A DNA stretch of 64,000 nt, taken from Selaginella moellendorffii. Its lineage: Eukaryota > Streptophyta > Lycopodiopsida > Selaginellales > Selaginellaceae. Made by a program: the position numbers and the translations under genes. Below the pieces are notes generated by a model. It was not told the origin of the DNA and made no database searches. It was given only the letters and a program-made list of their open reading frames with translations. The DNA is taken from assembly GCF_000143415.4 (NCBI RefSeq), contig NW_003314280.1, positions 186,001 to 250,000 of the forward strand, in the 5' to 3' direction. Of this stretch, positions 35,069 to 46,250 are shown piece by piece (position 1 is the stretch's first letter; the number at the start of each line of letters is the position of its first letter).

Positions 35069-36834
35069 ATGGCTCTAGCTGCATTGATCTTGCTGGGAAT
35101 GCTCTTGGGCACTCAGGCTAGCTATAACTACAAGTTTGATGTGCAGGAGAAAAGCATTGCCGAAATACACCATGAATTCGCAAGGGGGCTCACGTCCCGA
35201 AAGCTAGTCGAGCTCTATATCGAGAGAGTGCGGAGACACGATCCTCAACTTAAGTCTATCATCGAGCTCAATCCCGACGTGTGGAAGCTGGCAGACCAAG
35301 CCGATGCCGAGCGCTCAGCAGCTGGTGGCTACGTCGGTGGACTTCACGGGATTCCAATTCTCCTCAAGGACAACATTGCGACTGCTGACAGTCTCAGCAC
35401 CACCGCCGGATCGTTTGCCTTGTTTCCAAACACCGTCAAGGACGAGGCTTTCGTAGTTTCCTTGCTCCGAAAGGCGGGAGCCATCATCTTCGGCAAGGCC
35501 AACTTGAGCGAGCTCATGCACTTCCGCTCCCAGCTGCTTCCAAATGGCTTTAGTCCTCGGGGCAACCAGACAAAGGTAACAACAAATCCGCGTCCTTCGA
35601 GCTTGTATGACTTGCTGCTTCCAGGATCCATACTCGCTCGACAGCGATCCTTGCGGTTCTAGCACTGGTTCCGCTGTTGCCGTGGCTGCCAATCTGGTGT
35701 CCGTGTCTCTGGGCACCGAGACGCAAGGATCACTTATCTGTCCTTCAAGTCGAAACGCTGTTGTGAGCATCAAGCCAACGGTTGGACTTACCAGCAGGAG
35801 CGGAGTGATCCCCATATCCATCAACTTCGATACAATTGGGTACGTAAAAGAGAGAATGATGGTGGTGTGTCTCCTCATTCTGCGTATTTGTTTTGTTTTC
35901 CAGGCCCATGGCGAAGACTGTGGCTGATGCAGTCTTGACGTTGGACAAGATCGTGGGGTCCGATCCCAAAGACAAAGCCACCTTTGCGTGCAAACTTCCC
36001 GACTATGGATTCCACTCGCATCTGAAAGCTGATGGCCTCTGCGGCAAACGCATTGCCATATCTCGATCCCCGTTCTTCGACGAGGTTCCATCGTTTGAGG
36101 TGGCAGTGATCAACAACGCGATTGCCACCATGAAGTACGTAAGAAGGAGAAGAAGTGGTGGTGTGCGATGGATGATATAATCGTGGTTTCTTTCCTCCAG
36201 GAAGAAAGGAGCAGTGGTCATCGACAACGTCACCATTCCAACCATTGGAGAGATCATCAATGGAACGGCGCTGTTTCCACCGCCGCTTAAAGCCGACGTT
36301 GTCACGCTGCTGACAGACTTTAAGATCCAAATCGAGGAGTATCTCGGTGGCCTCTTGGAAACACCCGTGAAGAACTTGCAAGACATCTTCGACTTCGACA
36401 GGTTTTCACAGCCCGAGGTAATTTTCTTTGCTCCTCGACTGTGAGATTGAAACCCCCAGGATATTTGGCAGGAGTTTGCCAAGTTCCCAGACGACATCTT
36501 CAATGCGTCCTTACAGACCCAAGGCCGGGACACCGCCGCATATCAGCTCGCTCTTGCCACGGACTTTAATCTCACCAGAGACGGGCTGCTCAAGATCTTC
36601 CAGGAGCTGCAGCTGGACGCAATTGTGGCTCCCGCCGATAGCTCCATCGCGGTTCCAGCTTCCATCGGAGGCTTTCCAGCGATAACCCTTCCCGCGGGAT
36701 ACTCTCCACTAAACGGCCTCCCATTTGGAATCACCATCGTCGGGAATCGCTGCAGCGAGGCAAAGCTGGTGGAGATTGCCTTTGCGCTCGAGCAACAAAC
36801 CAAAGCCAGGAAACCACCACCTTTGTTTGCCTGA
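35069..36834 (+). CDS. Secreted amidase (amidase signature family)
   Basis: Amidase-signature hydrolase related to GatA and fatty-acid amide hydrolases. The start at 35069 opens a signal peptide (MALAALILLGMLLGTQAS); the longer frame from 34982 would cross a likely intron acceptor. The catalytic Lys is in GIPILLKDN, the cis-Ser region reads GSSTGSAVAVAAN, and the nucleophile Ser is in GTETQGSLICPSS, so the Ser-cisSer-Lys triad is complete. Later exons give PTVGLTSRSGVIPIS, PMAKTVADAVLTLD and PASIGGFPAITLPAGYSPLN with GLPFGITIVG. Five introns, each 50-80 bases. The signal peptide suggests ER, vacuole or apoplast, unlike organellar GatA. Substrate unknown. Confidence 0.87.
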
Positions 36835-36956
36835 CAAGTACATTCTTTTGTAAAGGTCATGTTGCTGGACAAGATGAAGAACATTGCAAGGAATGCAACT
36901 AGCCACTTGCTAGATACTATTATTTGGATGATTTCTAAGCAAAACGAAGGAAATCC

Positions 36957-37727
36957 TCAGTAACCAGAGCCAGGAGCACCACCGGAGCTTCCACTGCCAC
37001 TTCCACTTCCACTTCCACTTCCGCTGCCACTGCCACCTCCATAAGTTGGCGGCGTTGAGCAGTCGCCACCAACACCACCGCCGCCGCCGCCAGACGATGG
37101 AACTCCACCCGATGGTGAGCTCCCCGACCCCGTTCCTGGCGACGAGCCTCCGCCATAAGATGGAGTGCCTCCAGCTCCTGGAGTTCCAAAGCCGCCAGAC
37201 GGAGTTCCACTTCCTCCTGGGCCGGATGGAGTGCCGCCAACTGGGCCGGATGGAGTGCCTCCGACTGGGCCGGATGGAGTGCCTCCGACTGGGCCGGATG
37301 GAGTGCCGCCGACTGGGCTAGAGCCGGAAGATGGCGGAGCATGTCCACCGCCGTAAGAAGGAACACCGGAGCCTCCTCCTCCCACTGAGCCGGAACCAGA
37401 TGACGGAGGTGTATCCACATCTGGTGATCCAGTGTCAGGAGATCCCACGTCCGGGGCTCCAATATCTGGACCACCAGTGTCGGGAGTTTCACCAACAGGA
37501 GGCGTTCCAACATCGGGTGTGCCTCCTACAGATCCAGAGCCACCAGAATCACCGCCGCCACCACCAACATCACCGCCACCACCACCAACATCACCTCCAC
37601 TCCCGCCACTACCACCACCCCCACCACCATAGTAGCTGAACCGAGGACCAAACTTGCCGTCTCTGGCACTCGCAGCAGCAGCAATGCAGATGGAGAGACA
37701 AGCCGCCAGCAGAACCTTCGAAGCCAT
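36957..37727 (-). CDS. Secreted Gly/Pro/Ser-rich repeat protein
   Basis: A 256-residue intronless protein with signal peptide MASKVLLAACLSICIAAAAS followed by ARDGKFGPRFSYYGGGGG. Almost all the rest is low-complexity: DVGGGGG repeats, a segment of PDxG units (DTGSPDV, DIGAPDV), four perfect GGTPSGPV repeats, and a Gly/Ser tail ending GSGY. Lengths and units suggest a structural cell-wall protein; no catalytic domain. The start at 37727 is chosen because the upstream in-frame extension has no signal peptide at its start. Repeated codons make long antisense frames that are not genes. Confidence 0.75.
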   Translation of the reverse strand: MASKVLLAACLSICIAAAASARDGKFGPRFSYYGGGGGGSGGSGGDVGGGGGDVGGGGGDSGGSGSVGGTPDVGTPPVGETPDTGGPDIGAPDVGSPDTGSPDVDTPPSSGSGSVGGGGSGVPSYGGGHAPPSSGSSPVGGTPSGPVGGTPSGPVGGTPSGPVGGTPSGPGGSGTPSGGFGTPGAGGTPSYGGGSSPGTGSGSSPSGGVPSSGGGGGGVGGDCSTPPTYGGGSGSGSGSGSGSGSGSSGGAPGSGY

Positions 37728-38511
37728 CAGAGGAGCCCGGACGCAAACAAGCCGAAAGGATGTGTGTGTTGTGCTTCCGCCTCGAGAAGAGTTTGATTTT
37801 ATACCCCGCACACTGTTGTCAATCTAGCTGTGTAGCATTCTAACGCTGCTGCTGCTGTGCTGCTAGTTCGTCTTGTGCAAGACTACGCCATTAAAAGTCC
37901 GGCGCCAGAGCACCGCATTATATCGAATATCCATCTCGTGAAGAGGTGCGCCCTGCTGACATTAAGTCACCGAATAAACTCGTCGTCCACTTCCTACAAA
38001 AGAAGCTATAAAACTCTGAGCCTGAAGTTGCCAGAATTACCTCTTACCAACCGGTTTCGCGTCCTCCCCTCACTTGAGGCATACAAAAACATATTTGGTG
38101 TCTGGACGCTCTGGAGCCCGAACGTCAACGCCAGCATTCATTTTCAGCAACACACCTTCTGCCGCAGTCCTATAATATAGACAGTGATCAGTACTTACCA
38201 ATTACAAAAGAAACACGTACCAAAGTCATGCTTACTTCGTAAGACACCGCACTCCACCACCTTGCTTAAATGCCTCGCTTCGTAGCACGGGAAGGACGCG
38301 GCCCAGCCACTCGAGCCACCGACAAATAATAAGACGGTTTTGCAAGCATTGGCTAGATGAAAACTGGGAACTTGTTTTTTATCGAGCTGTTCCTATCAGC
38401 ACATCAAACTAGTAAGGACATATGAAAGATGCCTAGCCTGGAATTTCTTCTCCTTTGTCATCCTCCTTGTAAGGAAAGGACGATAAGTATGAGGTGCTCA
38501 AAAGTGCTGCC
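37728..38511. other. Intergenic spacer
   Basis: Nothing recognised. It has a CTG microsatellite near 37845-37865 and moderate AT content. It holds the promoter of the Gly-rich gene and the 3' end of the TPR gene. Confidence 0.4.
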
Positions 38512-40691
38512 TCATGCAGTCAAGACAGTGGCAAGAGCTTCCGATTTCCCACGAACAAAAATTGTGTACACAAGACGAATGGCATCCACCCAGCCGTCCA
38601 CAGCTTCCCAGTTGTCAGCAATCTGCAGGCAACCCGAATGGTGTGAGCCCAAACAACCAACCCGTCTGGAACCTGACGTGATACCATGAAATGCTGGCCT
38701 GAAGGAGTGTCAGCGACGAAGCAACCGCCAGGAGGAAGGCTAAGATCCGCTGTTGGAGACACACAGACTATGTCATGCACCTCAACTCTCCTTGTATGTG
38801 ATCCCTCAGGCGCTTTACTCGGGCTGCTGGATGCTCCAAGAGTCGGAGATCTTTGGTCCACTTTCTCCATCTGTAAACATATTAGCTTCCTCTCATTAAA
38901 AATATACAGCAAATCAGTAAGACCTGATACAAGGCTTCGTGATCCAAGACAAACCACTGCTTTATCCAATCGCTATGAGGTGCTAATGGGTTCCCAATCG
39001 GAGGTACAGTCAAGTATCCGACTTTCAAATATGGTAGAGGAAGCTGTAAGTTCAGAGAAGTCAAAAAAGCACTAATACAAGCTCATACAAGGATTTATAC
39101 CATTGATCTTACAAGTCGAAGAGCGCTCCTATAGACCTGAAAACTGGAAATGTAAAACGCATTAAAAAACCAAGACTTGCCATACTGAATAATCTGGTTT
39201 CAGCGAATGAGCAGCTGCTATGTACACCGCAGACGCACTATAAAGCTCCGGAGCACTTCCTTCGTGAGTGCTAGGACGCCTTCCACTTCTCAAGGTATCT
39301 TCTGCTAGCCCATACTGCATGCAATAGGAAAAAATAAGACTAGCATCTTGCTAAAATAAATGAGAGCACACACCAATACAGTGCCGAGATTGTAAACTGC
39401 ACGATGGAAATCAAATCGGAGACGTATAGCTGCTCGAAACTGTTAACGTAGAAAACATTTCAGGCTTCTTTATCGCAAAAGAGCGCAGTCACCTTCTTTA
39501 TCGCAACTTTAACAATGGCACGTTTTTCTTTTAGAGGAACAATTGCGCCAAGCTCCTGAGTAAGAAGTATATCTAGATCAGTAAGATATATCGCAATAAA
39601 CTGATGGAGGAAGTACCTGAAGAGCAAGTCCCCAGTTGTTCAAAGCCTGAGTGGAAAAACACAAGAAAATACAGCGATGCAAACTTTGAAGATCCACAAC
39701 TTACCTGGGGACTTGTCCAGTTTAGTTGAACAGATTTGTCGTACTTTAGACAAGCCTAAAGAACAGAAGAGTAATATGCAAGCTTAAAGAAAATAAAAAA
39801 TAAAAATCCACTCTACCTGCTTCCAGAGTTCCTCTGCTTCCTTAGTTCTTCCACGAATTTTTGCTCGGTCGGATACTGCAATTCCCCAGTTATAAAAGGC
39901 CTACAGGAAAATAACAAGTAAGCTACAACAACTTTGTACGTAAGTTATCACACCTCGTGCAAAGAAGGACAAAATCTCGTTGCTGCTTCATACTTTCTGC
40001 AAGCTTCATCTAGCAGAGCATCTTTCTCAGCAGGCCCAGACTCAGTTCCAATACTGTCAGCGCTTTCCTGCGGAAAACTTTAAGGTCGAGAGCAGGAAAA
40101 GAGAAAAGAAAACCTGGAGCACCAACGCCCAGTTGTATAGAGCATCAGCATCCTGAGGATTTTTCTCCACTGCAGTAGCATATCTGGAAACCAAACAAAA
40201 ACATGTAAGAACGAAAGAAGAAGAAAAGAGTGTAGACCATGGTACCTTTTGGCAGCAAATGCAAGAATTCTCTGCCTGGAACGACCCTCCTCGTCTCCCG
40301 CTGCGATGTTTTGCAGCACATCACCAATTATACTCGATCTACTCGGTGATCTCTCCTTGCGAGCTTCATTCCTGGAATAATCGTTTGCTTCTACGTCCAA
40401 CTGAATCGAAAGCTCTTACCTCTGCGTGGTGGTAGCACCGCTTTTCTCGTCACCAGTAGCCCTGACAGCATGGGCGTGGATGTGATCAAACAGCTTAGAC
40501 TCATCCACATTGACGCTTTCCTCGTGACTAGCACCAGATTTCCTTCTCTCTTGCTCCACTAGCTGATGCACACCGTTGGCCAAGTCCGAGGCTTTGGATG
40601 CGGCCGCCGGAGGAGGAGAAGGAGCGGCTGGGGCGGAAGCCTTGGCCAATGACGCCGGGAAGGCCTTGGATTCAGCTGCATTCTTCGACAT
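38512..40691 (-). CDS. HLB1-like TPR protein with C-terminal PH-like region
   Basis: Resembles Arabidopsis HLB1 (a trans-Golgi TPR protein linked to actin and trafficking). Exons give an Ala/Pro/Ser-rich N-terminus, then TPR-like units: [96 protein letters not shown]. The C-terminal part begins [20 protein letters not shown] and has [15 protein letters not shown], then [19 protein letters not shown]. The last intron (about 38626-38682) joins QHFM to [20 protein letters not shown], restoring the usual PH-like last helix, and the stop is at 38512-38514. The upstream GTG-initiated extension is rejected in favour of the ATG at 40691. About 12 introns. Confidence 0.75.
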
Positions 40692-40884
40692 TTCAAGCCG
40701 CTCGTCGATATTTCCTCCTATTTCCACTGCTGCGACATTGGATCCAACCGAATTCGTGCCAGATCTCGCACGAGCTCGCTCAGATCATCCTGCCCTAGCC
40801 AATTCTCATTCCACCAAGAACCCTAAACTCCAAAGGGAAAACTTTGTGTTAAATTAAAAAATAAGCACATGTTTTACATTTGCG

Positions 40885-43800
40885 TTAAACCTCGATGTCT
40901 TGCGTCTCTCTAAACGGCAGTGGCACGCATTTGACTGCTCGAAAGTTACCAACATTGTTGAGATGCTCGTTCTCAATCCTGGCAGGGTGAAAAACAAGCA
41001 GTAAATTTCATCCACACTGTGACACAAAATTCTACTCTACCAGTAGCCTTGCCTTTCCTTACCTGTAGAAATTCCATTGCCCTCTTCTAAAAACTTCTAG
41101 CGAAGCAAAGATAAACTCCGTGACATGCCGATCCAGGCCCGTAAACTGGAAGTTCGTGATGGATTGAAGCCACGCAAAACGAAGTAGAGTATTCAACACC
41201 TGTGAAGAAACAATGACAAACTAGTCGCGACATTGTGAAACAATTGATTCTTGTTACCATTGAAACGAAGTAGAAGCTTTTGTGCTTGAGAATCAACCGG
41301 TCCCTGAGCCAGGCATTGATGGAGCAAGGCTGAAGAAGGCCCCAGTCGATAACAAGGTCCCAGTAGAGCTGATACAACGTTGCTATCGTCGAGGTGATTA
41401 TAAACATGACGAGCCAAGTTGTGGTACCCTTTTTAATGTAAGAAAGCCGGCTTCCAACAGCCACCATAGCTGACAAGTACTTCCCACCGTTTGCAATATG
41501 AGCTCTGTTCCTCTCGTCAATCCATCGTCTAAGACACTGGAAAGAACTTTAACCATTAAGAACTTGAAACGAAGAAGAATGGATTTAGCTTTGAAAACCT
41601 GTAAGAGTCGCCACCAGTATGGTATAAGTGAGACGAAGTACATGATATCTTTGGAGCTGCCAACGCAAGCTCCTGTGTTCTTGGTCTTGAAATGGCCCCA
41701 ACCGTAGTAGCAAATCACAAACTCCAAGTGCCTGAAGAGCGTTACCTGCCTCGAGAGAACTGTAAGCACCGCAGCAAGATCAAACGATCGGAACTCCTCA
41801 CGTACCTGACTAGTAAGCTGGTCAGCTAGGAAAAAATCCGCTAGCACCACCTGTGGATGCAAAGATGAAGAGAAAAAGACCAAGCTTTAGAAGAAAGCTT
41901 GCCTTGTAAAACGGTGCGAAAACAATATGGCGGAGGCACCGCGTGAAAAAAGCACGGCTCGAACGGTAGAAAAGGTCGAACGGGAAAAAGAGCAATCCCA
42001 GAAAGATCTGTTGGAAACCAAACGCTTCAGTTCAGCCAAAATGGAGCAAAGATGGATTTCTTTTCTGCATTTGCTCTTACCAAAACGATAGCAGCAGGAA
42101 TGAGGTCGACGCTTGTTGAGGCTTTTGCTTTGACGTGCGCAACCAGATGAGCCACCATTCCTCCAACAACGACTGTCGTGAGGCCTGTGCTGAGGAGAAA
42201 TATTTCCCTGTGCCGGAGTTCTTTGCCGGGCTGGAACTCAAATATAAATGGGTAATTGATGCGTTCTCGTCTCCAAGCATAAACGTTGCAGCCATACATG
42301 TACATGTGTAGCAGTACCAGTGCCAGCATACTGCTCGATCAAGACTTGGAGGTGTTAGTAGAAGACCTTTCGAGGAAACAAAGAAAAAACTTTGAGAAAC
42401 CTGGCTTAGTGCTTTGAAAGACCTGAAAGTTGGAAATATGGACTCCATGTAGCTAGACTCCGACATGGTTTCTGCGGCTGAGATATAGCTACCAGTGATG
42501 TGCGAGACGATGAGAAACGCAGCCAGCAATGCGACGAAACCTCCCGTAAAAACTCCTGCATGATTTCGCAATCAGTGTTGATCAGAGATTCATGGAGGGT
42601 TTTCTACCGAGAAAAAATGTGACCGTGTGGGACGCCTTTTGCTGCATTGGTCTCAAGCACGTCATTGCGTGCTTGCGGTCGTTCTTTGCGAAATGCTCCG
42701 TGAAAAGCTTCTCCACTTTTTCCATGAGATTAGCGGCCTACTCGGAAATATGCAAACCAAAAGTTGTAAAACCACAAAGATGGCTCGGAAAATCAACCTT
42801 GTCAGAGCTGCTAAAGAACGAGCTTTCCACTGCCCGCAAATAAGTCGGCATTGCTTTCCTGCCAGTCACCTAAAATCACAACCCAAAAAAACTTTTAGAG
42901 TTTTCTCTCGAGTCCTCACAGATTTTCACCTTGTCATATTTTTTCAAAATCTTTGCGAATGCCACCACGTTCAAAGAGCTGTAATCAGATGGAATAAGCA
43001 CGAAAGGATCTTACACAGACTAACTTGGAATCACCTGAAACTCTTCAGCAATCCAAGGCCACGATAAAACTCGATGAATGCCAAGCGCAGCACCTTCTCT
43101 GCAGAGTGAACCTTTTTCTTGGTCGCGTGGATGTCCGTCTCTTGAGATATGTTTTTCTTGGATTGGTGTATCAATGCTTGCGAGAGGGACGCTATCGTAG
43201 TGGTAGGAGATGCCGGAGATTTCACGTCCTGTGGACCGAATATAGGCTGCCGTTCAAGCGAATTTCCCATCTCAATGCTACTGTTTCCCGCAGAGTTATC
43301 ACCTGCACTCCTCGAGATGTATCAGCGCGAGATTTCTAAAAGAAAGCAAACTACAGTCTGTGCACCTGAGAATAACTCCAGCGTTTGCTTCGTTTCAATC
43401 AGCAGTGACATTTGCCTGCTCAAAGCCTCGGCTCTTTTGCAGTACTCCTCCTCCTTTCTCCTGTAAAACTTGTTCACGTTGTTAAGCTGGCCATCCAGGC
43501 GGGCAAAGAACATCTTCTCCTCTTCGACCTGTGAAATCGGCCCCAAGAGTTCTGTCTCGTAAAGCTCGTCCGGGGGCAACTGATGCACCTGGAGAACAAA
43601 AACTATCAAAGAAGCTTTCAAAGAAAGGAAGAACTTTGACAGTTACGAAGAACTTACTCGAATGACTTCGCTCTGGCTCCATGTCAAGATCTTCCGCCTG
43701 GTGAGACCGCTGAAAGTCCTGAGGGGCGAAGAATCGGCGGGCGAGGGAGAAGAGCCAGCGGCATCAGCACTAGCAGCAGCACCACCCCCACCCGGAGATA

Positions 43801-43927
43801 AAATTTGCTTCTTGCGAAGCACCAGCTTGACCTGCTTGAGATCCTTCTTGAGCTGCCAGTAATCGCAGTAGGCCGATCTCCACTCGGGAACAAGCTGGCC
43901 ATCGAGCTGCTTGGAGAACTTGACCAT
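40885..43927 (-). CDS. PHO1-type SPX-EXS phosphate exporter
   Basis: Membrane protein of the PHO1 family that exports phosphate and is regulated through inositol polyphosphate binding by its SPX domain. The first exons encode [20 protein letters not shown] followed by [15 protein letters not shown] and, after an Ala/Ser-rich loop, [10 protein letters not shown] and [39 protein letters not shown]. The transmembrane part follows, and the EXS domain gives [81 protein letters not shown] and [20 protein letters not shown]. It ends RETQDIEV at 40885-40887. About 13 short introns. Head-to-head with mini-RNase III, 235 bases apart. Confidence 0.92.
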
Positions 43928-44162
43928 GCTGGATGAAAAAGATGATGCATCCCTTTTCTCTTCTCTTCTTCTCGTTCTACTTCTAAATGAAAGACCAGCT
44001 CTCACCAAATAAAGCGGTGCCACTGCCAGTCCCACACCCTATTTCCCGTGAATCGATCGGGAGAGCAAAGCTTGCCTCCTTTCCAACCGCAAGACGCTAG
44101 TCAAGTGGTTGGGACTTCTCACTTTAGGGCTCCTCGGCGTCAGCTAGGGTTTTCTGACCGGC
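43928..44162. promoter_or_regulatory. Short bidirectional promoter region PHO1 / mini-RNase III
   Basis: Only 235 bases separate the two divergent start codons, so both leaders and promoters must share this stretch. No TATA box is evident. Co-regulation is possible but not shown. Confidence 0.5.
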
Positions 44163-45125
44163 ATGGCGGGGATTGGGATCTGCCGCTGGAAATGCGAGGC
44201 CTGGCCGTGGATTCAAGGCGCCCGCGAAGTCCAGGCTCCAGCATTGCCTCCACAGAAGCGGCAATTCAGACCCAGGATCGATGTCCGCAAGCTGCTAGGT
44301 ATTGTATGATCATCGCACCAATGCTTCTAGTTTTTGATCTTTCCCGTGCTGCTGCCAGCCGCAAGAGCTCCGGAGCAAAGCCTAGAGAGTGCTGCTATTC
44401 GCGTGCCACAGGCGAACGCCATCCAGAACCCCAGAGCGACACACAACGCGGCGGCATTGGCATATTTGGGAGATGCGGTCTACGAGGTATGTTTGTGTGG
44501 GGGAAAAAATCGCTCTTTTCATGGACATCGCAGCTCTATGTCCGCAGGCATTTCCTCACACCACCACAATCCATGGACAAATACAATGCTTGTGTCATGG
44601 CAGTAGTTTGTTGTGAAGCTCAAGTAAGCTCTATCGCTTTCCTTTCCTATCCTTGGCTTGATGTTCGAAGAAACACCATTGTTGCCTCTCAGGATTCTTT
44701 GCTGCAAGAAGTCCTGAAGGGGAAATTCTTGTCACAGGAGGAAAGGTAACCGGATATCTTCTTCAAAAGGTGACTTTTTGTAACGTTTTTTCCATCGATC
44801 AGGGACGTTGTGAGATGGGGAAAGAATGTTGTAACAGCACACAGCCGTGCTACAAAACGAGCCGGCTCGGCCGTTTACAGTGGAGCCTCTGCCTTGGAGA
44901 CACTCGTAAGCCTTCTTGCAGAACTGAAGTTCGTCGTTTACCTTTTCCTTTCTTTCCTGTCAGATAGGCTTCCTCTACCTGAGAGATCCCAGCAGATTGG
45001 ACGAGCTCATGACCAAGCTAGGATTCAACAGAGACCCTGAAGATCTCCCGCAAGGACAAAGTACGATGGCGGCGACTGCAGTAAATACTCGAGCATGCAG
45101 CATGTCAACGGAGGCCAATGCATGA
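44163..45125 (+). CDS. Mini-ribonuclease III-like protein, probably chloroplast
   Basis: Catalytic RNase III domain without a double-stranded-RNA-binding domain, like plant RNC3/RNC4 and bacterial MrnC, which process 23S rRNA and intron RNAs. The ATG at 44163 opens a basic, Trp/Arg-rich leader suited to plastid import. After intron 1 come RVPQANAIQNPRATHNAAAL and the active-site motif AYLGDAVYE, joined to LYVRRHFLTPPQSM. Next are SLLQEVLKGKFLSQEERDVV and RWGKNVVTAHSRATKRAGSA with YSGASALETLIGFLYL, the second half of the acidic cluster being ALET. The C-terminus is uncertain: reading through gives a stop at 45125, while splicing from 45061 to the acceptor near 45272 would give a shorter end (NEQELKR). 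Confidence 0.82.
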
Positions 45126-45480
45126 ATTTGTCAAACGGTGGGTGCGTGTTGGGAAGAACAGGCAGTCCGGTGGAACCCATCCCGTAAGACGTGCAGGCCG
45201 TAATGAGATCTCGCATTCTTTTTTCTTCGCTCGCCCTTTTACTTGGTACTCTGGCCATTATTGTTTTTACAGTGAGCAGGAGCTAAAAAGATAGAACGGA
45301 AGAGGACTCCTGACCTTCCTCCTGCCCGTGGGGTCGACTTCTACAACAATCTCACACAGGTTTCATAGGTTCCTCAATAGTACTGTGGCAGAGAAGGGAC
45401 ATCGTTCTTCCTATCCCTTTCACTCGAGCTACAAGCCGGGGGTATGAGTCCAAATCTGGGAGTGGAGATACAGTGAGAGG
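45126..45480. other. Spacer, may contain an alternative last exon of mini-RNase III
   Basis: No gene seen. A good polypyrimidine tract and acceptor near 45255-45272 could make a last exon of the upstream gene (see that entry). Confidence 0.35.
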
Positions 45481-46188
45481 ATGAAAATCCGATTGAGCTT
45501 AGGCGGGAGTAGCAAGCGATTCACTTACCAGGCCATTTCATCTTCGTCTCGAATCGAAGACGATGAGCCTCTGCTCACTCTCCGCTCCAGCGCTCCTCAG
45601 CCGGGAGGACGAATCCAGGGGGAGAAGGAACAGGACGGCGGTGGGATAAGGCCAGGAATGATCAAGTTGCTAGTTTTGAAGCTGGATGGAACATCCTTCG
45701 GTAAGCAGTACGCTTGTTCTTCTGCTAGATCCGGCTTCCTCATTGTTTTTGCTTTGGTTTTCTGGATTAGACGTGAGTGTTCCAGTTGCGGCAACAGTCG
45801 GGGAGATGAAATCAACACTGGAGAGGACCGTGAACGAGCTGGAGGTGAAAGTGCTGGGCTACTGCGACATTCAGTGGTGACATTCATTCATTCTGGTTTT
45901 GCATTCATTGGAGAAAGCATCGTTTTTTTTTTTTCCTCGTGCAGGGAACAAGTCTGGAGTAACTTCTGCCTGTGCTACATGAATCAGAAGCTGCTGGACG
46001 ACAAAGCATCGTTGCGAGCATTTGGGATCCACGACGATGATCAGGTGAGTTCATTTTGGTGTGAAGTTTCTGAAGTTTCTCTTCTTCTGATGTTTTCGCA
46101 GGTAGCGTTTCTTCGCCACTCGGCTGATCCTCAAGAGCCACAAACCACGAAGAGGAGAAGCTCTCTTCGCAAATCCAAATTTACTTAG
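45481..46188 (+). CDS. SNRNP25: U11/U12 snRNP 25 kDa protein
   Basis: Minor-spliceosome protein with a ubiquitin-like fold that binds U11-59K. Spliced exons read LLVLKLDGTSF-DVSVPVAATVGEMKSTLE, VNELEVKVLGYCDIQ, WEQVWSNFCLCYMNQKLLDD, KASLRAFGIHDDDQ and VAFLRHS, which match the family core order (V-L-K-L-D-G, W..VWANFCL, KLLDD.A.LR.FGI.N..QV.F). The Trp at the third junction is made by splicing TG to G. It ends with a basic tail RRSSLRKSKFT. Its presence implies a working U12-type spliceosome in this organism. Confidence 0.85.
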   Translation: MKIRLSLGGSSKRFTYQAISSSSRIEDDEPLLTLRSSAPQPGGRIQGEKEQDGGGIRPGMIKLLVLKLDGTSFGKQYACSSARSGFLIVFALVFWIRRECSSCGNSRGDEINTGEDRERAGGESAGLLRHSVVTFIHSGFAFIGESIVFFFSSCREQVWSNFCLCYMNQKLLDDKASLRAFGIHDDDQVSSFWCEVSEVSLLLMFSQVAFLRHSADPQEPQTTKRRSSLRKSKFT

Positions 46189-46250
46189 GGAGAAGAATGG
46201 AATCCAAAACTGTCTCTTTTGAGCATGTATGTTAGATAGTTTGCCCTAGA

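Noticed and set aside
37046-37639. Plus-strand frames rich in Met-Glu-Cys and His-Gln repeats
   Set aside because: Complement of the repetitive Gly/Pro-rich gene on the minus strand; the repeats are its codons read backwards.
38520-38625. Reading the HLB1-like gene straight through to a stop at 38520
   Set aside because: Splicing out about 38626-38682 restores the conserved [17 protein letters not shown] end in another frame, which fits the family better.
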